Assembly (NCBI GenBank): GCA_015222965.1
Contig: JADFWF010000328.1
Location: 1 to 9,622 of the forward strand
Origin: Pseudomonadota bacterium
GTDB taxonomy: Bacteria > Pseudomonadota > Gammaproteobacteria > SZUA-229
Reading direction: 5' to 3'
DNA: 9,622 nucleotides
A program made the translations under genes and the position numbers. The notes beneath the pieces were generated by a model. It did no database searches and was not told where the DNA came from. It worked only from the letters and a program-made list of their open reading frames with translations. Positions 1 through 7,136 of the stretch are shown piece by piece (the stretch's first letter is position 1; the number at the start of each line of letters is the position of its first letter).

Positions 1-609
1 GCGCCGACCGATTACCAGCAGGGTGAAAGTTACCGCATCATCTTTATCCATGTGCCGGCGGCCTGGATGTCGCTGTTCATCTATATGGTGATGGCCATCT
101 CATCGGGCATCGGCATTATCTGGCAGATCCGGCTGGCTGATATGGTGGCGGCGGCCAGTGCACCTATCGGCGCTTCATTTACCTTTTTAGCGCTGGTAAC
201 AGGCGCGCTCTGGGGTAAACCGATGTGGGGCGCTTATTGGGTGTGGGATGCGCGTCTGACATCCGAGCTGATCCTGCTGTTTTTATATTTTGGTTATATG
301 GCGCTGCAATCAGCTATCGAAGATCAACGCAGTGCAGATAAAGCCAGTGGGCTGTTAGCCATTGTTGGTGTCGTTAATATCCCGATCATTCATTATTCTG
401 TGGAATGGTGGAATACTTTGCATCAGGGCGCAACGGTGGCAAAATTTGATAAACCTTCGATGCATATTGATATGCTGATTCCATTATTGCTGATGGCGGT
501 AGCATTCAAATTGTTTTATGCCGCGGTAGTATTGGTGAGGACGCGAAACGAAGCTTTGTACCGTGATCGTAACCGTCGCTGGGTCAGAGAGTTGGTCGAG
601 CGACTTTAA
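1..609 (+). CDS. ccmC: CcmC, haem-handling membrane protein of cytochrome c maturation (5' partial)
   Basis: This integral membrane protein binds haem at the periplasmic face and, with CcmD and the CcmAB ATPase, attaches it to the haem chaperone CcmE. The frame is open from base 1, giving 202 residues; by comparison with E. coli CcmC roughly 43 N-terminal residues, including the first membrane segment, lie outside the window. The tryptophan-rich WWD haem motif runs from WGKPMWG to VWDARLTSE (bases 211-267), with AYW where E. coli has TWW. Both family haem-ligand histidines are visible: the one in IHVPAAW (bases 49-51) and the one in IHYSVEWWNTLHQG. The apparent GTG start at base 52 is internal, because conserved sequence (DYQQGESYRII) continues upstream. 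The gene is followed at once by ccmD, and its TAA overlaps an ATG (609-611) that opens only a four-codon frame. Identification is very secure. Confidence 0.97.
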   Translation, partial: APTDYQQGESYRIIFIHVPAAWMSLFIYMVMAISSGIGIIWQIRLADMVAAASAPIGASFTFLALVTGALWGKPMWGAYWVWDARLTSELILLFLYFGYMALQSAIEDQRSADKASGLLAIVGVVNIPIIHYSVEWWNTLHQGATVAKFDKPSMHIDMLIPLLLMAVAFKLFYAAVVLVRTRNEALYRDRNRRWVRELVERL

Positions 610-621
610 TGAGTAGAATTT

Positions 622-649
622 AAATTATGAACTGGAAATTATGAACTGG
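622..649 (+). repeat. Perfect 14-bp tandem duplication of the ccmD translation start
   Basis: The unit AAATTATGAACTGG occurs twice with no gap, at 622-635 and 636-649. Each copy carries an ATG followed by Asn and Trp codons, so the ccmD start is duplicated. Because 14 is not a multiple of three, the upstream ATG (627) reads a five-codon peptide, MNWKL, that stops at TGA 642-644. That stop overlaps the true ccmD ATG at 641 as ATGA. The repeat is directly visible; a role in translational coupling is inference, and recent replication slippage would explain it equally well. Confidence 0.9.
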
Positions 650-826
650 TCAGAATTTTTTGATATGGGTGGGTACGCTTTTTTTGTGTGGACATCTTAT
701 GGCTTAACACTGCTCGTCATCGTGGCGAATATTGTTTCACCGGTGATGCAGCGTAAAAAAGTTATATCACGTATCAAGCGTGCGATTAAGCGCGAAAAAA
801 TTGAAATGGCTAATGTTGATAAATAA
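641..826 (+). CDS. ccmD: CcmD, small membrane adaptor of the CcmABCD haem-release complex
   Basis: CcmD is a small one-span membrane protein that stabilises the CcmC-CcmE haem intermediate and is needed for release of holo-CcmE from the CcmABC complex. The 61-residue product has the family signature EFFDMGGYAFFVW near the N terminus, nearly identical to E. coli CcmD, then one hydrophobic segment (about residues 13-36) and a strongly basic cytoplasmic tail (QRKKVISRIKRAIKREK). Size and gene position between ccmC and ccmE are standard. The ATG at 641 is the only one in this frame that gives the signature. It is preceded by a duplicated ATG copy at 627 in another frame, and no strong Shine-Dalgarno sequence is evident, so translation may depend on coupling to upstream frames. 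Confidence 0.95.
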   Translation: MNWSEFFDMGGYAFFVWTSYGLTLLVIVANIVSPVMQRKKVISRIKRAIKREKIEMANVDK

Positions 827-847
827 AAGGTTGAGAAGTAAAAAGTA

Positions 848-1318
848 ATGAATAGAAGAAGTCGTAGAAAAGTTTTAATTTTGGCCATTGTTTTTGGCGT
901 GGCAGTAGCTACGGTGTTAGGTCTGACCGCGTTTGAAGAAAACCTGCTGTATTATCATAGTCCGACTGATGTGAAAGCGGGGAAAGCGCCAACGAAACAC
1001 ACAATTCGAGTTGGTGGGCTGGTGGTTGATGGCAGTGTTAATCGCGCGCCGGACAGTTTAAAGATCGTGTTTGATATCACGGACAATGCAGAGAGCATGA
1101 GTGTCGAATATACTGGTATCCTGCCGGATCTTTTCCGCGAAGGGCAGGGCATCGTTGCCATTGGCAGCATTCAAGAAGATGGCCAGTTTGTTGCCCAGGA
1201 AGTACTGGCAAAACATGATGAAAACTATATGCCGCCAGAAGTTGCTGCGGCACTTGAAGCCTCGGGCAAGTCTGCCAAAGGCGCTACGGAACATAAGCCC
1301 CAGGGCACATCTTACTAA
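848..1318 (+). CDS. ccmE: CcmE, periplasmic haem chaperone
   Basis: CcmE is a membrane-anchored beta-barrel (OB-fold) protein that covalently carries haem from CcmC to CcmF. The 156-residue product has a basic N terminus (MNRRSRRK), one membrane anchor at about residues 9-28, and the periplasmic domain from about 30. The conserved LxYY(H/Y)SP element follows the anchor (LLYYHSP). The haem-attachment motif HDENYMP is intact, with the covalent-ligand His123 (codon 1214-1216) and the axial Tyr127, equivalent to His130 and Tyr134 of E. coli. The tail after residue 130 is Ala/Lys-rich and variable, as usual. The start is fixed by the anchor and by a GAG/AAG-rich weak ribosome site about 8-15 nt upstream. 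The gap to ccmD is 21 nt, consistent with co-transcription. Confidence 0.97.
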   Translation: MNRRSRRKVLILAIVFGVAVATVLGLTAFEENLLYYHSPTDVKAGKAPTKHTIRVGGLVVDGSVNRAPDSLKIVFDITDNAESMSVEYTGILPDLFREGQGIVAIGSIQEDGQFVAQEVLAKHDENYMPPEVAAALEASGKSAKGATEHKPQGTSY

Positions 1319-1365
1319 GAGCATCTTGATAAATTACTGGCCTTAACTAATACAGTTTAATAATT

Positions 1366-3318
1366 ATGATTCCTGAACTCGGACACTTTGCCTTAATCAT
1401 CGCTTTTGCAGTTGCCATCGTGCAGAGTATCGTGCCACTCGTTGGCACCTCTAAGAATCAGACCGCTTTAATTTCGCTGGCGCGCCCGGCCGCACTGACG
1501 CAGCTGTTATTTGTTGGCCTGTCTTACGCGGCATTAACACATGCTTTCATCGTGCATGATTTCTCTGTGTTATATGTGTCGCAACACTCGAACCTGGTGC
1601 AGCCATTGATGTATCGCATCTCAGCAGTATGGGGTTCGCATGAAGGTTCATTGTTATTATGGACGCTGATTCTTTCGCTGTGGACCATCGCGGTTGCGGT
1701 ATATAGCAAGAATCTGCCTGAGATCTTGATGGCGAGGGTACTGGCCGTAATGGGCATGATCAGTACTGGTTTTATCGCTTTTATGCTGTTCACTTCAAAT
1801 CCTTTCGAGCGGATCTTTCCGACGCCGCTCGATGGCAACGAGTTAAATCCATTGCTACAGGATCCAGGTCTGGTGCTGCACCCGCCTTTATTATATATGG
1901 GTTATGTTGGTTTCTCGGTGGCGTTTGCGTTTGCTGTCGCCGCTTTGCTCGGCGGCAAGCTGGATGCAACCTGGGCGCGATGGTCGCGCCCGTGGACGAC
2001 GGTAGCCTGGAGCTTTTTGACTATCGGTATCGCGCTGGGCAGCTGGTGGGCATATAACGAACTTGGCTGGGGCGGCTGGTGGTTCTGGGACCCTGTTGAA
2101 AACGCATCTTTTATGCCATGGTTGGTTGGCACGGCGTTGATCCATTCTCTGGCAAGCACAGAAAAGCGCGGCGTGTTTAAGAGCTGGACCGTGCTGCTGG
2201 CGATACTAGCATTTTCGATGAGCCTGCTGGGCACGTTTATCGTGCGTTCCGGGGTACTGGTTTCAGTTCACGCTTTTGCTACTGACCCGGCGCGTGGTGT
2301 TTTCATCCTCGGCTTTTTAGTCGTTGTTGTTGGCGGCTCACTTGCCCTGTACGCCTGGCGCTCTGCGACAGTTATCAGCTTTGGCCGTTTTCAATGGTTC
2401 TCCCGTGAAACCGCTTTATTGTTAAATAATATTATTTTTCTTACTGCTACGACCGCCGTATTTGTTGGCACTATGTATCCGTTGGTGGTTGATGCGTTCG
2501 GTGTTGGCAAGATCTCAGTTGGCCGTCCTTATTTTGATACCATGTTTTCCCTGGTCGGCATCCCATTGTTGCTGCTATTAGGTATTGGTCCAAGTATCCG
2601 CTGGAAAGGGGATGACTGGTCACGCGTCGTCAGGACGTACACGTTGTTTTTTATTGTTTCACTAGTTGCAGGACTATTGATCCCCTTCATGGTAGAAGAA
2701 AAGTTAAACCTGAGCACCGGCTTAGGTTTAGCCGCAGCTTTATGGGTGGCATTGACCACGCTTAAAGATCTGTTCTCACGTATCTCACGCAAACTGAAAT
2801 TATCCATGTCTTATCTCGGTATGGTTCTGGCGCATTTTGGTGTCGCAGTGTTTGTGGCTGGCGTTACCGTAACGACGACATACAGTGAAGAAAAAGATCT
2901 GCGCATGGTGCCAGGAAGCAGCTACAACATTTCTGGTTATGAATTCCGTTTCCAGGGAACACGAAAAGTGCAAGGGCCAAATTACATCGCAGATGAAGCA
3001 GTAATAGAAGTCTGGTCCGATGGTGAGCTGTCTGGTGAGTTGTTGCCACAAAAAAGAGTTTATAGCGGTAAGAGTAATCCGATGACGGACGCTTCGATCG
3101 ACAAGACATTTACCCGTGACCTGTACGCGGCTTTAGGTGAAGAGCTGGATGGTGGCGCCTGGAGTATGCGGGTCTATTACAAACCATTGATCCGCTGGAT
3201 ATGGCTAGGCTGTATTTTGATGACAATCGGTGGTGCGCTGGCAGTAAGCGATCGTCGTTATCGTCAGACTGTAAAAAATAAAGTTTTGGAAAAAAATACT
3301 GCTGCTGCCAGCGCTTAA
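1366..3318 (+). CDS. ccmF: CcmF, haem lyase subunit of System I cytochrome c maturation
   Basis: CcmF is a large polytopic inner-membrane protein that takes haem from holo-CcmE and, with CcmH and CcmI, ligates it to the CxxCH cysteines of apocytochrome c. The 650-residue product matches the family length (E. coli 647). The periplasmic WWD motif WGGWWFWD is at residues 235-242 (bases 2068-2091) and runs into DPVENASFMPWL. All four expected haem-ligand histidines are present: His172 (LVLHPPLLY), His260 (ALIHSLAS), His302 (VSVHAFATDP) and His490 (VLAHFGVAV), each one residue offset from E. coli H173, H261, H303 and H491. A large C-terminal periplasmic loop (about 505-605) precedes the last span. 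The ATG at 1366 is forced, because an in-frame TAA lies at 1348-1350 with no alternative start between. No Shine-Dalgarno sequence is visible upstream, which is odd for a 47-nt intergenic gap. Confidence 0.98.
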   Translation: MIPELGHFALIIAFAVAIVQSIVPLVGTSKNQTALISLARPAALTQLLFVGLSYAALTHAFIVHDFSVLYVSQHSNLVQPLMYRISAVWGSHEGSLLLWTLILSLWTIAVAVYSKNLPEILMARVLAVMGMISTGFIAFMLFTSNPFERIFPTPLDGNELNPLLQDPGLVLHPPLLYMGYVGFSVAFAFAVAALLGGKLDATWARWSRPWTTVAWSFLTIGIALGSWWAYNELGWGGWWFWDPVENASFMPWLVGTALIHSLASTEKRGVFKSWTVLLAILAFSMSLLGTFIVRSGVLVSVHAFATDPARGVFILGFLVVVVGGSLALYAWRSATVISFGRFQWFSRETALLLNNIIFLTATTAVFVGTMYPLVVDAFGVGKISVGRPYFDTMFSLVGIPLLLLLGIGPSIRWKGDDWSRVVRTYTLFFIVSLVAGLLIPFMVEEKLNLSTGLGLAAALWVALTTLKDLFSRISRKLKLSMSYLGMVLAHFGVAVFVAGVTVTTTYSEEKDLRMVPGSSYNISGYEFRFQGTRKVQGPNYIADEAVIEVWSDGELSGELLPQKRVYSGKSNPMTDASIDKTFTRDLYAALGEELDGGAWSMRVYYKPLIRWIWLGCILMTIGGALAVSDRRYRQTVKNKVLEKNTAAASA

Positions 3319-3356
3319 TATATTGTTAAATATAGCCGCATTGAGAAAATAGCTAA

Positions 3357-3896
3357 ATGGAAAATAATCAGCCTTCACTTTTAAAACGGTTTATGCCTCT
3401 CATCGTCTTTTTGGCATTGATAGTGCTGTTGGCCATCGGGTTAACACTTAATCCCCGGGAGGTGCCTTCAGTATTGATCGGTAAACCTGCGCCTGAATTT
3501 AATCTGCCATTGCTCTTTAATGAAGGAAGCTTTAGCAATAAAGACTTTATCGGACAGGTGACACTGGTAAACGTATGGGCTAGCTGGTGTTTTGCCTGTA
3601 GGCAGGAACATGAAACGGTCAAACACCTAAGTCGTAATGGTGTCCGCGTCATCGGTTTGAATTATAAAGATGAACCTGATGCAGCAAAGAGCTGGTTAGC
3701 TAAACTAGGCAATCCGTATCAGGCCATCGCTGTTGATTACAAGGGACGTATCGCGATCGACTGGGGTGTCTATGGTGCGCCGGAAACATTTTTAATCGAT
3801 AAAGATGGCATCATCCGCCATAAAGTGATTGGGCCTTTGTCAGATAAAGAAAAATATGATGAGTTAATGGCTGTAATGAATACTCTCGAAAAATAA
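3357..3896 (+). CDS. ccmG: CcmG (DsbE), membrane-tethered thiol-disulfide reductant for cytochrome c maturation
   Basis: CcmG is a thioredoxin-fold protein that receives electrons from CcdA/DsbD and keeps CcmH or apocytochrome CxxCH cysteines reduced. The 179-residue product has an uncleaved N-terminal anchor (about residues 12-31) followed by the periplasmic domain. Family features are clear: GKPAPEFNLP near residue 42, active site WASWCFACRQEH with Cys78 and Cys81, and GVYGAPETF at 137-145 with the cis-proline Pro142. The active-site dipeptide is Phe-Ala, whereas E. coli CcmG has Pro-Thr (WCPTC), so redox behaviour may differ. The length is close to E. coli (185). It starts 38 nt after ccmF with a GAGAAAA purine stretch upstream, and ends 8 nt before ccmH, so it is part of the same operon. 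Confidence 0.96.
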   Translation: MENNQPSLLKRFMPLIVFLALIVLLAIGLTLNPREVPSVLIGKPAPEFNLPLLFNEGSFSNKDFIGQVTLVNVWASWCFACRQEHETVKHLSRNGVRVIGLNYKDEPDAAKSWLAKLGNPYQAIAVDYKGRIAIDWGVYGAPETFLIDKDGIIRHKVIGPLSDKEKYDELMAVMNTLEK

Positions 3897-3904
3897 TATT
3901 CTAT

Positions 3905-4378
3905 ATGTATAAATTTATTTCAAAATTAGTTTTTTTGATCACGGTGTCTTATTCATTCGTGACTGTTGCGGCACCTATTGAAACGTTTCAATTTGACTCG
4001 CCCGAAACTGAAAAAGTTTTTCACAAGTTGAGTGAAGAGATACGCTGTCTGGTCTGCCAGAATCAAAATATCGCTGAATCAAATGCGGACCTGGCAAAGG
4101 ATCTGCGTCTGGAAATTTATACCATGCTGTCGGAGGGAAAAACAGAAGACGAGATCGTAGACTTCATGGTCGATCGTTACGGTGATTATGTTTTATACAG
4201 GCCACCGTTTAAACCGATGACCTGGTTACTATGGTTTGGGCCGGCCATCATTTTTGCTATTGGCCTGATCTTTGTCGTGCGTTTTATGAGATCACAAAAC
4301 ATGAGTAAACAAACAGAGCGCTTGAGCGAAGAAGAGCTTGAACGGATAAAAAATTTACATGCAGAGCAGGATAAATAA
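3905..4378 (+). CDS. ccmH: CcmH (CycL-type), thiol protein for apocytochrome c reduction and haem ligation
   Basis: This is the short, stand-alone form of CcmH (157 residues), equivalent to the N-terminal half of E. coli CcmH. An N-terminal hydrophobic signal (about residues 5-22, ending VTVAAP) exports it. The hallmark active-site motif IRCLVCQNQ lies at residues 46-54 with Cys48 and Cys51, followed by the helical-bundle sequence ADLAKDLRLEIYTMLSEGKT and the RYGDYVLYRPPF motif. One C-terminal membrane span (about 105-126, WLLWFGPAIIFAIGLIF) anchors it, ending in a short charged tail. It works with CcmG on the apocytochrome cysteines and forms the ligase complex with CcmF and CcmI. Its TAA overlaps the ccmI ATG by one base (TAATG), suggesting translational coupling. 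Confidence 0.96.
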   Translation: MYKFISKLVFLITVSYSFVTVAAPIETFQFDSPETEKVFHKLSEEIRCLVCQNQNIAESNADLAKDLRLEIYTMLSEGKTEDEIVDFMVDRYGDYVLYRPPFKPMTWLLWFGPAIIFAIGLIFVVRFMRSQNMSKQTERLSEEELERIKNLHAEQDK

Positions 4379-5718
4379 TGAATATCACGTTCTGGATTTT
4401 GATGATTTTGATGTTGCTGATAGCTATTGGCCTGTTAGTTTTTCCATTATTAAAAGCAAGGCAGTACTCGCCACTGGCCTACAAAGATAGTAATTTAAAG
4501 ATCAATGATGAAAAAATTGCTGAGCTCGATCTTGATCTAAAAGAAGGCCGCATAGACCAGCATTACTATAAAGCCGCCAGAGAAGAGTTAGACAGGGAGT
4601 TGTTGATAGATATACCTGTTGAGAGCAAAGAGACGGCGGCCGAGCATTACGTAAATGCTGCCAGGCAGCACCCGGCGCTGGCATTGACCATCTCCGTATT
4701 TGTGCCGATGCTTGCGTTACTGCTCTATCTTGATCTGGGGATGCATAACGCCAGTGACGAATCTTTTATCGCTAGCCAGCAGCAGGAACAATCTGAAGAA
4801 CAGCCATCGGTCGAAGAGATGACTCTCCAGCTGGAAGCAAAGATCAAGAAGGATGGCGGCTCTGTTCAGGAATGGATAATGCTTGGCCGTTCACATAAAT
4901 ACCTGGGTGATAATGAACAGGCTGCCAATGCCTTTGGCGTTGCCCTGGAACAGGATGAAAATAATGCGCAACTGATGCTGGAACTTGCTGAAGTTTTGGC
5001 GTTAAACAATAATCGTGTTTTTGCTGATGATTCCAGAGCGCTGGTATTAAAAGCTTTTGCGCTCGAGCCTGACAATGCCAATACGCTCTGGTTTGCTGGT
5101 GTCGCAGAATTTCAATATGGAAATCACCATAAGGCGATCGAGCACCTTACGAGATTGTTACCGATGGCCGGTGGTGAAGAAGATGTGATGAAATCAATCG
5201 TTGCAATCGTTGCTCAATCACGTCAGGCATTAATTGCGGCCGGTGAAGATATGCCTGAGCTCGAGCAGATCTTAGGTATCGAAGGTTTGATGGCCAACGC
5301 TAGCACAAATGCCAACGCAGAAAAGCCGACGCCGGAGACTGAAGTTGCTTCCACATCTTCTGGAACAGCGGCAACACGACTACAGGTATCGGTTGAAGTG
5401 AGTGACCAGGTAAGACAAAAATTTGATGCAAATGACATAGTATTTGTTTATGCTAAAGCCAAACAGGGGCCGCGCATGCCACTGGCTGCTGAGCGCATGA
5501 CGCTGGCCGCGTTACCGGCGACTATCGTACTGGATGATAGTATGGCGATGGTGGAAGGCATGAATTTGAGTGCGTTTGATGAGCTCGTGATCTCAGCGCG
5601 TGTATCAAAGACAGGTTCAGCGATTGCTCAGAGTGGCGACTACATCGGCCAGGCTGATGTAAACGATAAAAAAGCGGATGCTGCGATAACTATAGTTATC
5701 GATACGGTTGTTCCGTAG
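4378..5718 (+). CDS. ccmI: CcmI (CycH-type), TPR apocytochrome c chaperone of the haem ligation complex
   Basis: CcmI holds the C-terminal region of apocytochrome c and delivers it to the CcmF-CcmH ligase. The 446-residue product has the CcmI layout: membrane span 1 at about residues 4-25, a charged cytoplasmic coiled-coil-like loop (about 38-90, including KIAELDLDLKEGRID), span 2 at about 99-119, TPR-like helices from about 163 to 262 (including EWIMLGRSHKYLGDNEQAA), a low-complexity Ala/Thr linker (about 305-335), and a C-terminal beta-rich domain (335-446, LQVSVEVSDQVRQKFDANDI). That C-terminal domain is found in longer CcmI proteins. In E. coli the first part is fused to CcmH; here it is separate. 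The start is fixed by the TAATG overlap with ccmH. The gene ends at TAG 5716-5718, 31 nt before dsbA. Confidence 0.94.
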   Translation: MNITFWILMILMLLIAIGLLVFPLLKARQYSPLAYKDSNLKINDEKIAELDLDLKEGRIDQHYYKAAREELDRELLIDIPVESKETAAEHYVNAARQHPALALTISVFVPMLALLLYLDLGMHNASDESFIASQQQEQSEEQPSVEEMTLQLEAKIKKDGGSVQEWIMLGRSHKYLGDNEQAANAFGVALEQDENNAQLMLELAEVLALNNNRVFADDSRALVLKAFALEPDNANTLWFAGVAEFQYGNHHKAIEHLTRLLPMAGGEEDVMKSIVAIVAQSRQALIAAGEDMPELEQILGIEGLMANASTNANAEKPTPETEVASTSSGTAATRLQVSVEVSDQVRQKFDANDIVFVYAKAKQGPRMPLAAERMTLAALPATIVLDDSMAMVEGMNLSAFDELVISARVSKTGSAIAQSGDYIGQADVNDKKADAAITIVIDTVVP

Positions 5719-5740
5719 CAAGAACAAAAATAAGAGAGAC

Positions 5741-5744
5741 GGAG
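5741..5744 (+). promoter_or_regulatory. Ribosome binding site that fixes the dsbA start
   Basis: GGAG lies five bases before the ATG at 5750, in a purine-rich stretch. It supports that ATG over an in-frame TTG at 5708, which would overlap ccmI and put 14 charged residues in front of the signal peptide. Confidence 0.75.
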
Positions 5745-5749
5745 ATTAC

Positions 5750-6361
5750 ATGAAAAGATTATTGATACTGTTAACACTTCTGCTGAGTTCTGCATTATCG
5801 CAGGCAGCAGATTATACAGAAGGTGTGGATTATAAAACAATTCCGCAGCAGTCGACTGATAGTGGTGAGAAGATAGAAGTTCTGGAATTTTTCTGGTACG
5901 GCTGCACGCACTGTTATACTTTTGAGCCATATATCAATGCATGGAAAAAGACGAAACCGGCGAATGTTGAATTCGTGCGTATGCCCGCTATTTTTCGTCC
6001 TGACTGGGAAGTTCAGGCGCGAACCTATTACGCTTTGAGCAATATGGGTGTCATCGAAGATCTTCATGAAAAAATATTTGCTGCCATACACAAAGACAAA
6101 AAAAGATTAAACAAAAAAGAATTGCTGACCGATTTTGTAGTTAAGCATGGTGTCGATAGAAAAAAGTTCGAGGAAGAATATAATTCGTTTGCTGTCGACA
6201 GCATGGTTCGGAAGGCGAAGAAAAAGCAAACGGCCTATAAACTTCAGGGCGTACCTTCTATCGCGGTGAACGGCAAATATCTGACCAGTGGTTCTATGTC
6301 GGGTTCTTACGATAATTTGATCAAGATACTTGATTATCTGCTAAAAAAGGATTCGAAATAG
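5750..6361 (+). CDS. dsbA: DsbA-family periplasmic thiol:disulfide oxidase
   Basis: DsbA introduces disulfide bonds into exported proteins in the periplasm and is re-oxidised by DsbB in the inner membrane. The 203-residue product (E. coli precursor 208) has a cleavable signal peptide, MKRLLILLTLLLSSALSQAA, with cleavage likely after residue 19 or 20. The thioredoxin-like core follows with LEFFWYGCTHCYTFEP at residues 45-60. The active-site cysteines are Cys52 and Cys55, and the cis-proline is Pro169 in GVPSIAVNGKY. A helical insert lies between about 85 and 160. The motif is CTHC instead of the usual CPHC; His before the second Cys, typical of oxidising DsbA proteins, is retained. It is probably co-transcribed with the ccm genes. 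Confidence is high for the family and moderate that it is the main housekeeping DsbA. Confidence 0.94.
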   Translation: MKRLLILLTLLLSSALSQAADYTEGVDYKTIPQQSTDSGEKIEVLEFFWYGCTHCYTFEPYINAWKKTKPANVEFVRMPAIFRPDWEVQARTYYALSNMGVIEDLHEKIFAAIHKDKKRLNKKELLTDFVVKHGVDRKKFEEEYNSFAVDSMVRKAKKKQTAYKLQGVPSIAVNGKYLTSGSMSGSYDNLIKILDYLLKKDSK

Positions 6362-6394
6362 AAAACCGATAATAGATGAACTTGTGACGGGCTT

Positions 6395-6422
6395 AACAGC
6401 TTCAGGATAAAGAGCTGTTTTT
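6395..6422 (+). terminator. Possible rho-independent terminator of the ccm-dsbA operon
   Basis: AACAGCT (6395-6401) pairs perfectly with AGCTGTT (6413-6419) around an 11-nt loop, and the right arm runs into five consecutive T. The stem is short and only moderately GC-rich, so termination may be partial. It sits 34 nt after the dsbA stop, where an operon end is expected. Confidence 0.5.
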
Positions 6423-6435
6423 ACCTGAATTACAA

Positions 6436-6464
6436 TTGCAACTGGTGGAAAACTCGGCTATGTT
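6436..6464 (+). promoter_or_regulatory. Candidate sigma-70 promoter for the LPP20 lipoprotein gene
   Basis: TTGCAA (6436-6441, 4 of 6 matches to the -35 consensus) is separated by 17 nt from TATGTT (6459-6464, 4 of 6 matches to the -10 consensus). A start near 6471 would give a leader of about 47 nt. A second possible -10, GATAAT at 6483-6488, lacks a good -35. Placement between a terminator and the next gene supports a promoter here, but the exact site is uncertain. Confidence 0.3.
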
Positions 6465-6517
6465 TGGTGGTCAATAGCACGAGATAATATATACAAAAGA
6501 CATCGGGAGATGATGAT

Positions 6518-7108
6518 ATGAAGATGAATACAGGATTACTCGGAATCAGTGTTGCAGCAATGGCGTTAGTTCTAACAGCATGTGGCTCAGATGAGGTTAA
6601 ACAGGCGTCGCCAGATTGTGTGTTCCCTGATGTACCAAGTGCAGCAGCGCCTGGCTGGGTATGTGATGAACCGGTAGAGGGTGTTGAAGTCTCAGCTGTT
6701 GGCGTGGCTGAAAAGTCTGCTGCCGGGCACAGTTTCATGAAAAACATGGCGGCAACAGATGCGCGTGTACAGCTGGCGCAGTCTATGAAAGTTCATGTTC
6801 AGAACATGGTGAAACAGTATGCAGAAACAACTGGTGCGGCTGATTCTGAAACTGTTGATAAAGTTAATACTTCTGTAACCAAGCAGATCACAGATGAAAC
6901 CCTGGTCGGTACCAAAATATTTAAGACGCGTACCAGTCCAAATGGTGCTCTGTACGTATTGCTGGGTATGGATGCTTCGATAGCTGCAGCAGCAACCGAG
7001 AATGCGTTGAAAACCAGTATGAATAATGACAAAGCATTGTGGCAGCAGTTTAAAGCCCAGAAGGGCCAGGATGAACTGGCATCATCGATCGCTAATATGA
7101 AGCAGTAA
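6518..7108 (+). CDS. LPP20-family outer-envelope lipoprotein of unknown role
   Basis: The 196-residue product begins with a lipoprotein signal peptide ending in the lipobox LTAC, so Cys22 would be lipidated after signal peptidase II cleavage. Residue +2 is Gly, not the Asp that marks inner-membrane retention in enterobacteria, so outer-membrane sorting is likely. The body (about residues 55-155) resembles the LPP20 family: VSAVGVAEKSAAGHSFMKNM, ARVQLAQSMKVHV, VNTSVTKQITDETLVGTKIF and NGALYVLLGMD. Two mature-region cysteines, Cys34 and Cys49, could form a disulfide. The C terminus is helical and Gln/Lys-rich. GGGAGA at 6505-6510 is a good ribosome site seven bases before the ATG. The gene has a strong terminator directly after it, so it is probably monocistronic. 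The family is conserved but its function is not established. Confidence 0.85.
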   Translation: MKMNTGLLGISVAAMALVLTACGSDEVKQASPDCVFPDVPSAAAPGWVCDEPVEGVEVSAVGVAEKSAAGHSFMKNMAATDARVQLAQSMKVHVQNMVKQYAETTGAADSETVDKVNTSVTKQITDETLVGTKIFKTRTSPNGALYVLLGMDASIAAAATENALKTSMNNDKALWQQFKAQKGQDELASSIANMKQ

Positions 7109-7109
7109 T

Positions 7110-7131
7110 TTTTAGCAGAGCAGTGCTAAAA
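7110..7131 (+). other. Perfect 8-bp hairpin directly after the lipoprotein stop codon
   Basis: TTTTAGCA (7110-7117) pairs with TGCTAAAA (7124-7131) around a six-base loop, starting one base after the stop codon and five bases before the main terminator. It has no T-run of its own. It could block 3' exonucleases or help termination; that role is inference. Confidence 0.6.
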
Positions 7132-7136
7132 TAAAG

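Noticed and set aside
52..54. GTG as the ccmC start
   Set aside because: Conserved CcmC residues, including the haem-ligand His, continue upstream to base 1, so the gene is cut by the window edge.
5708..5749. In-frame TTG start for dsbA overlapping ccmI
   Set aside because: It would put 14 charged residues before the signal peptide, while the ATG at 5750 has a well-spaced GGAG.
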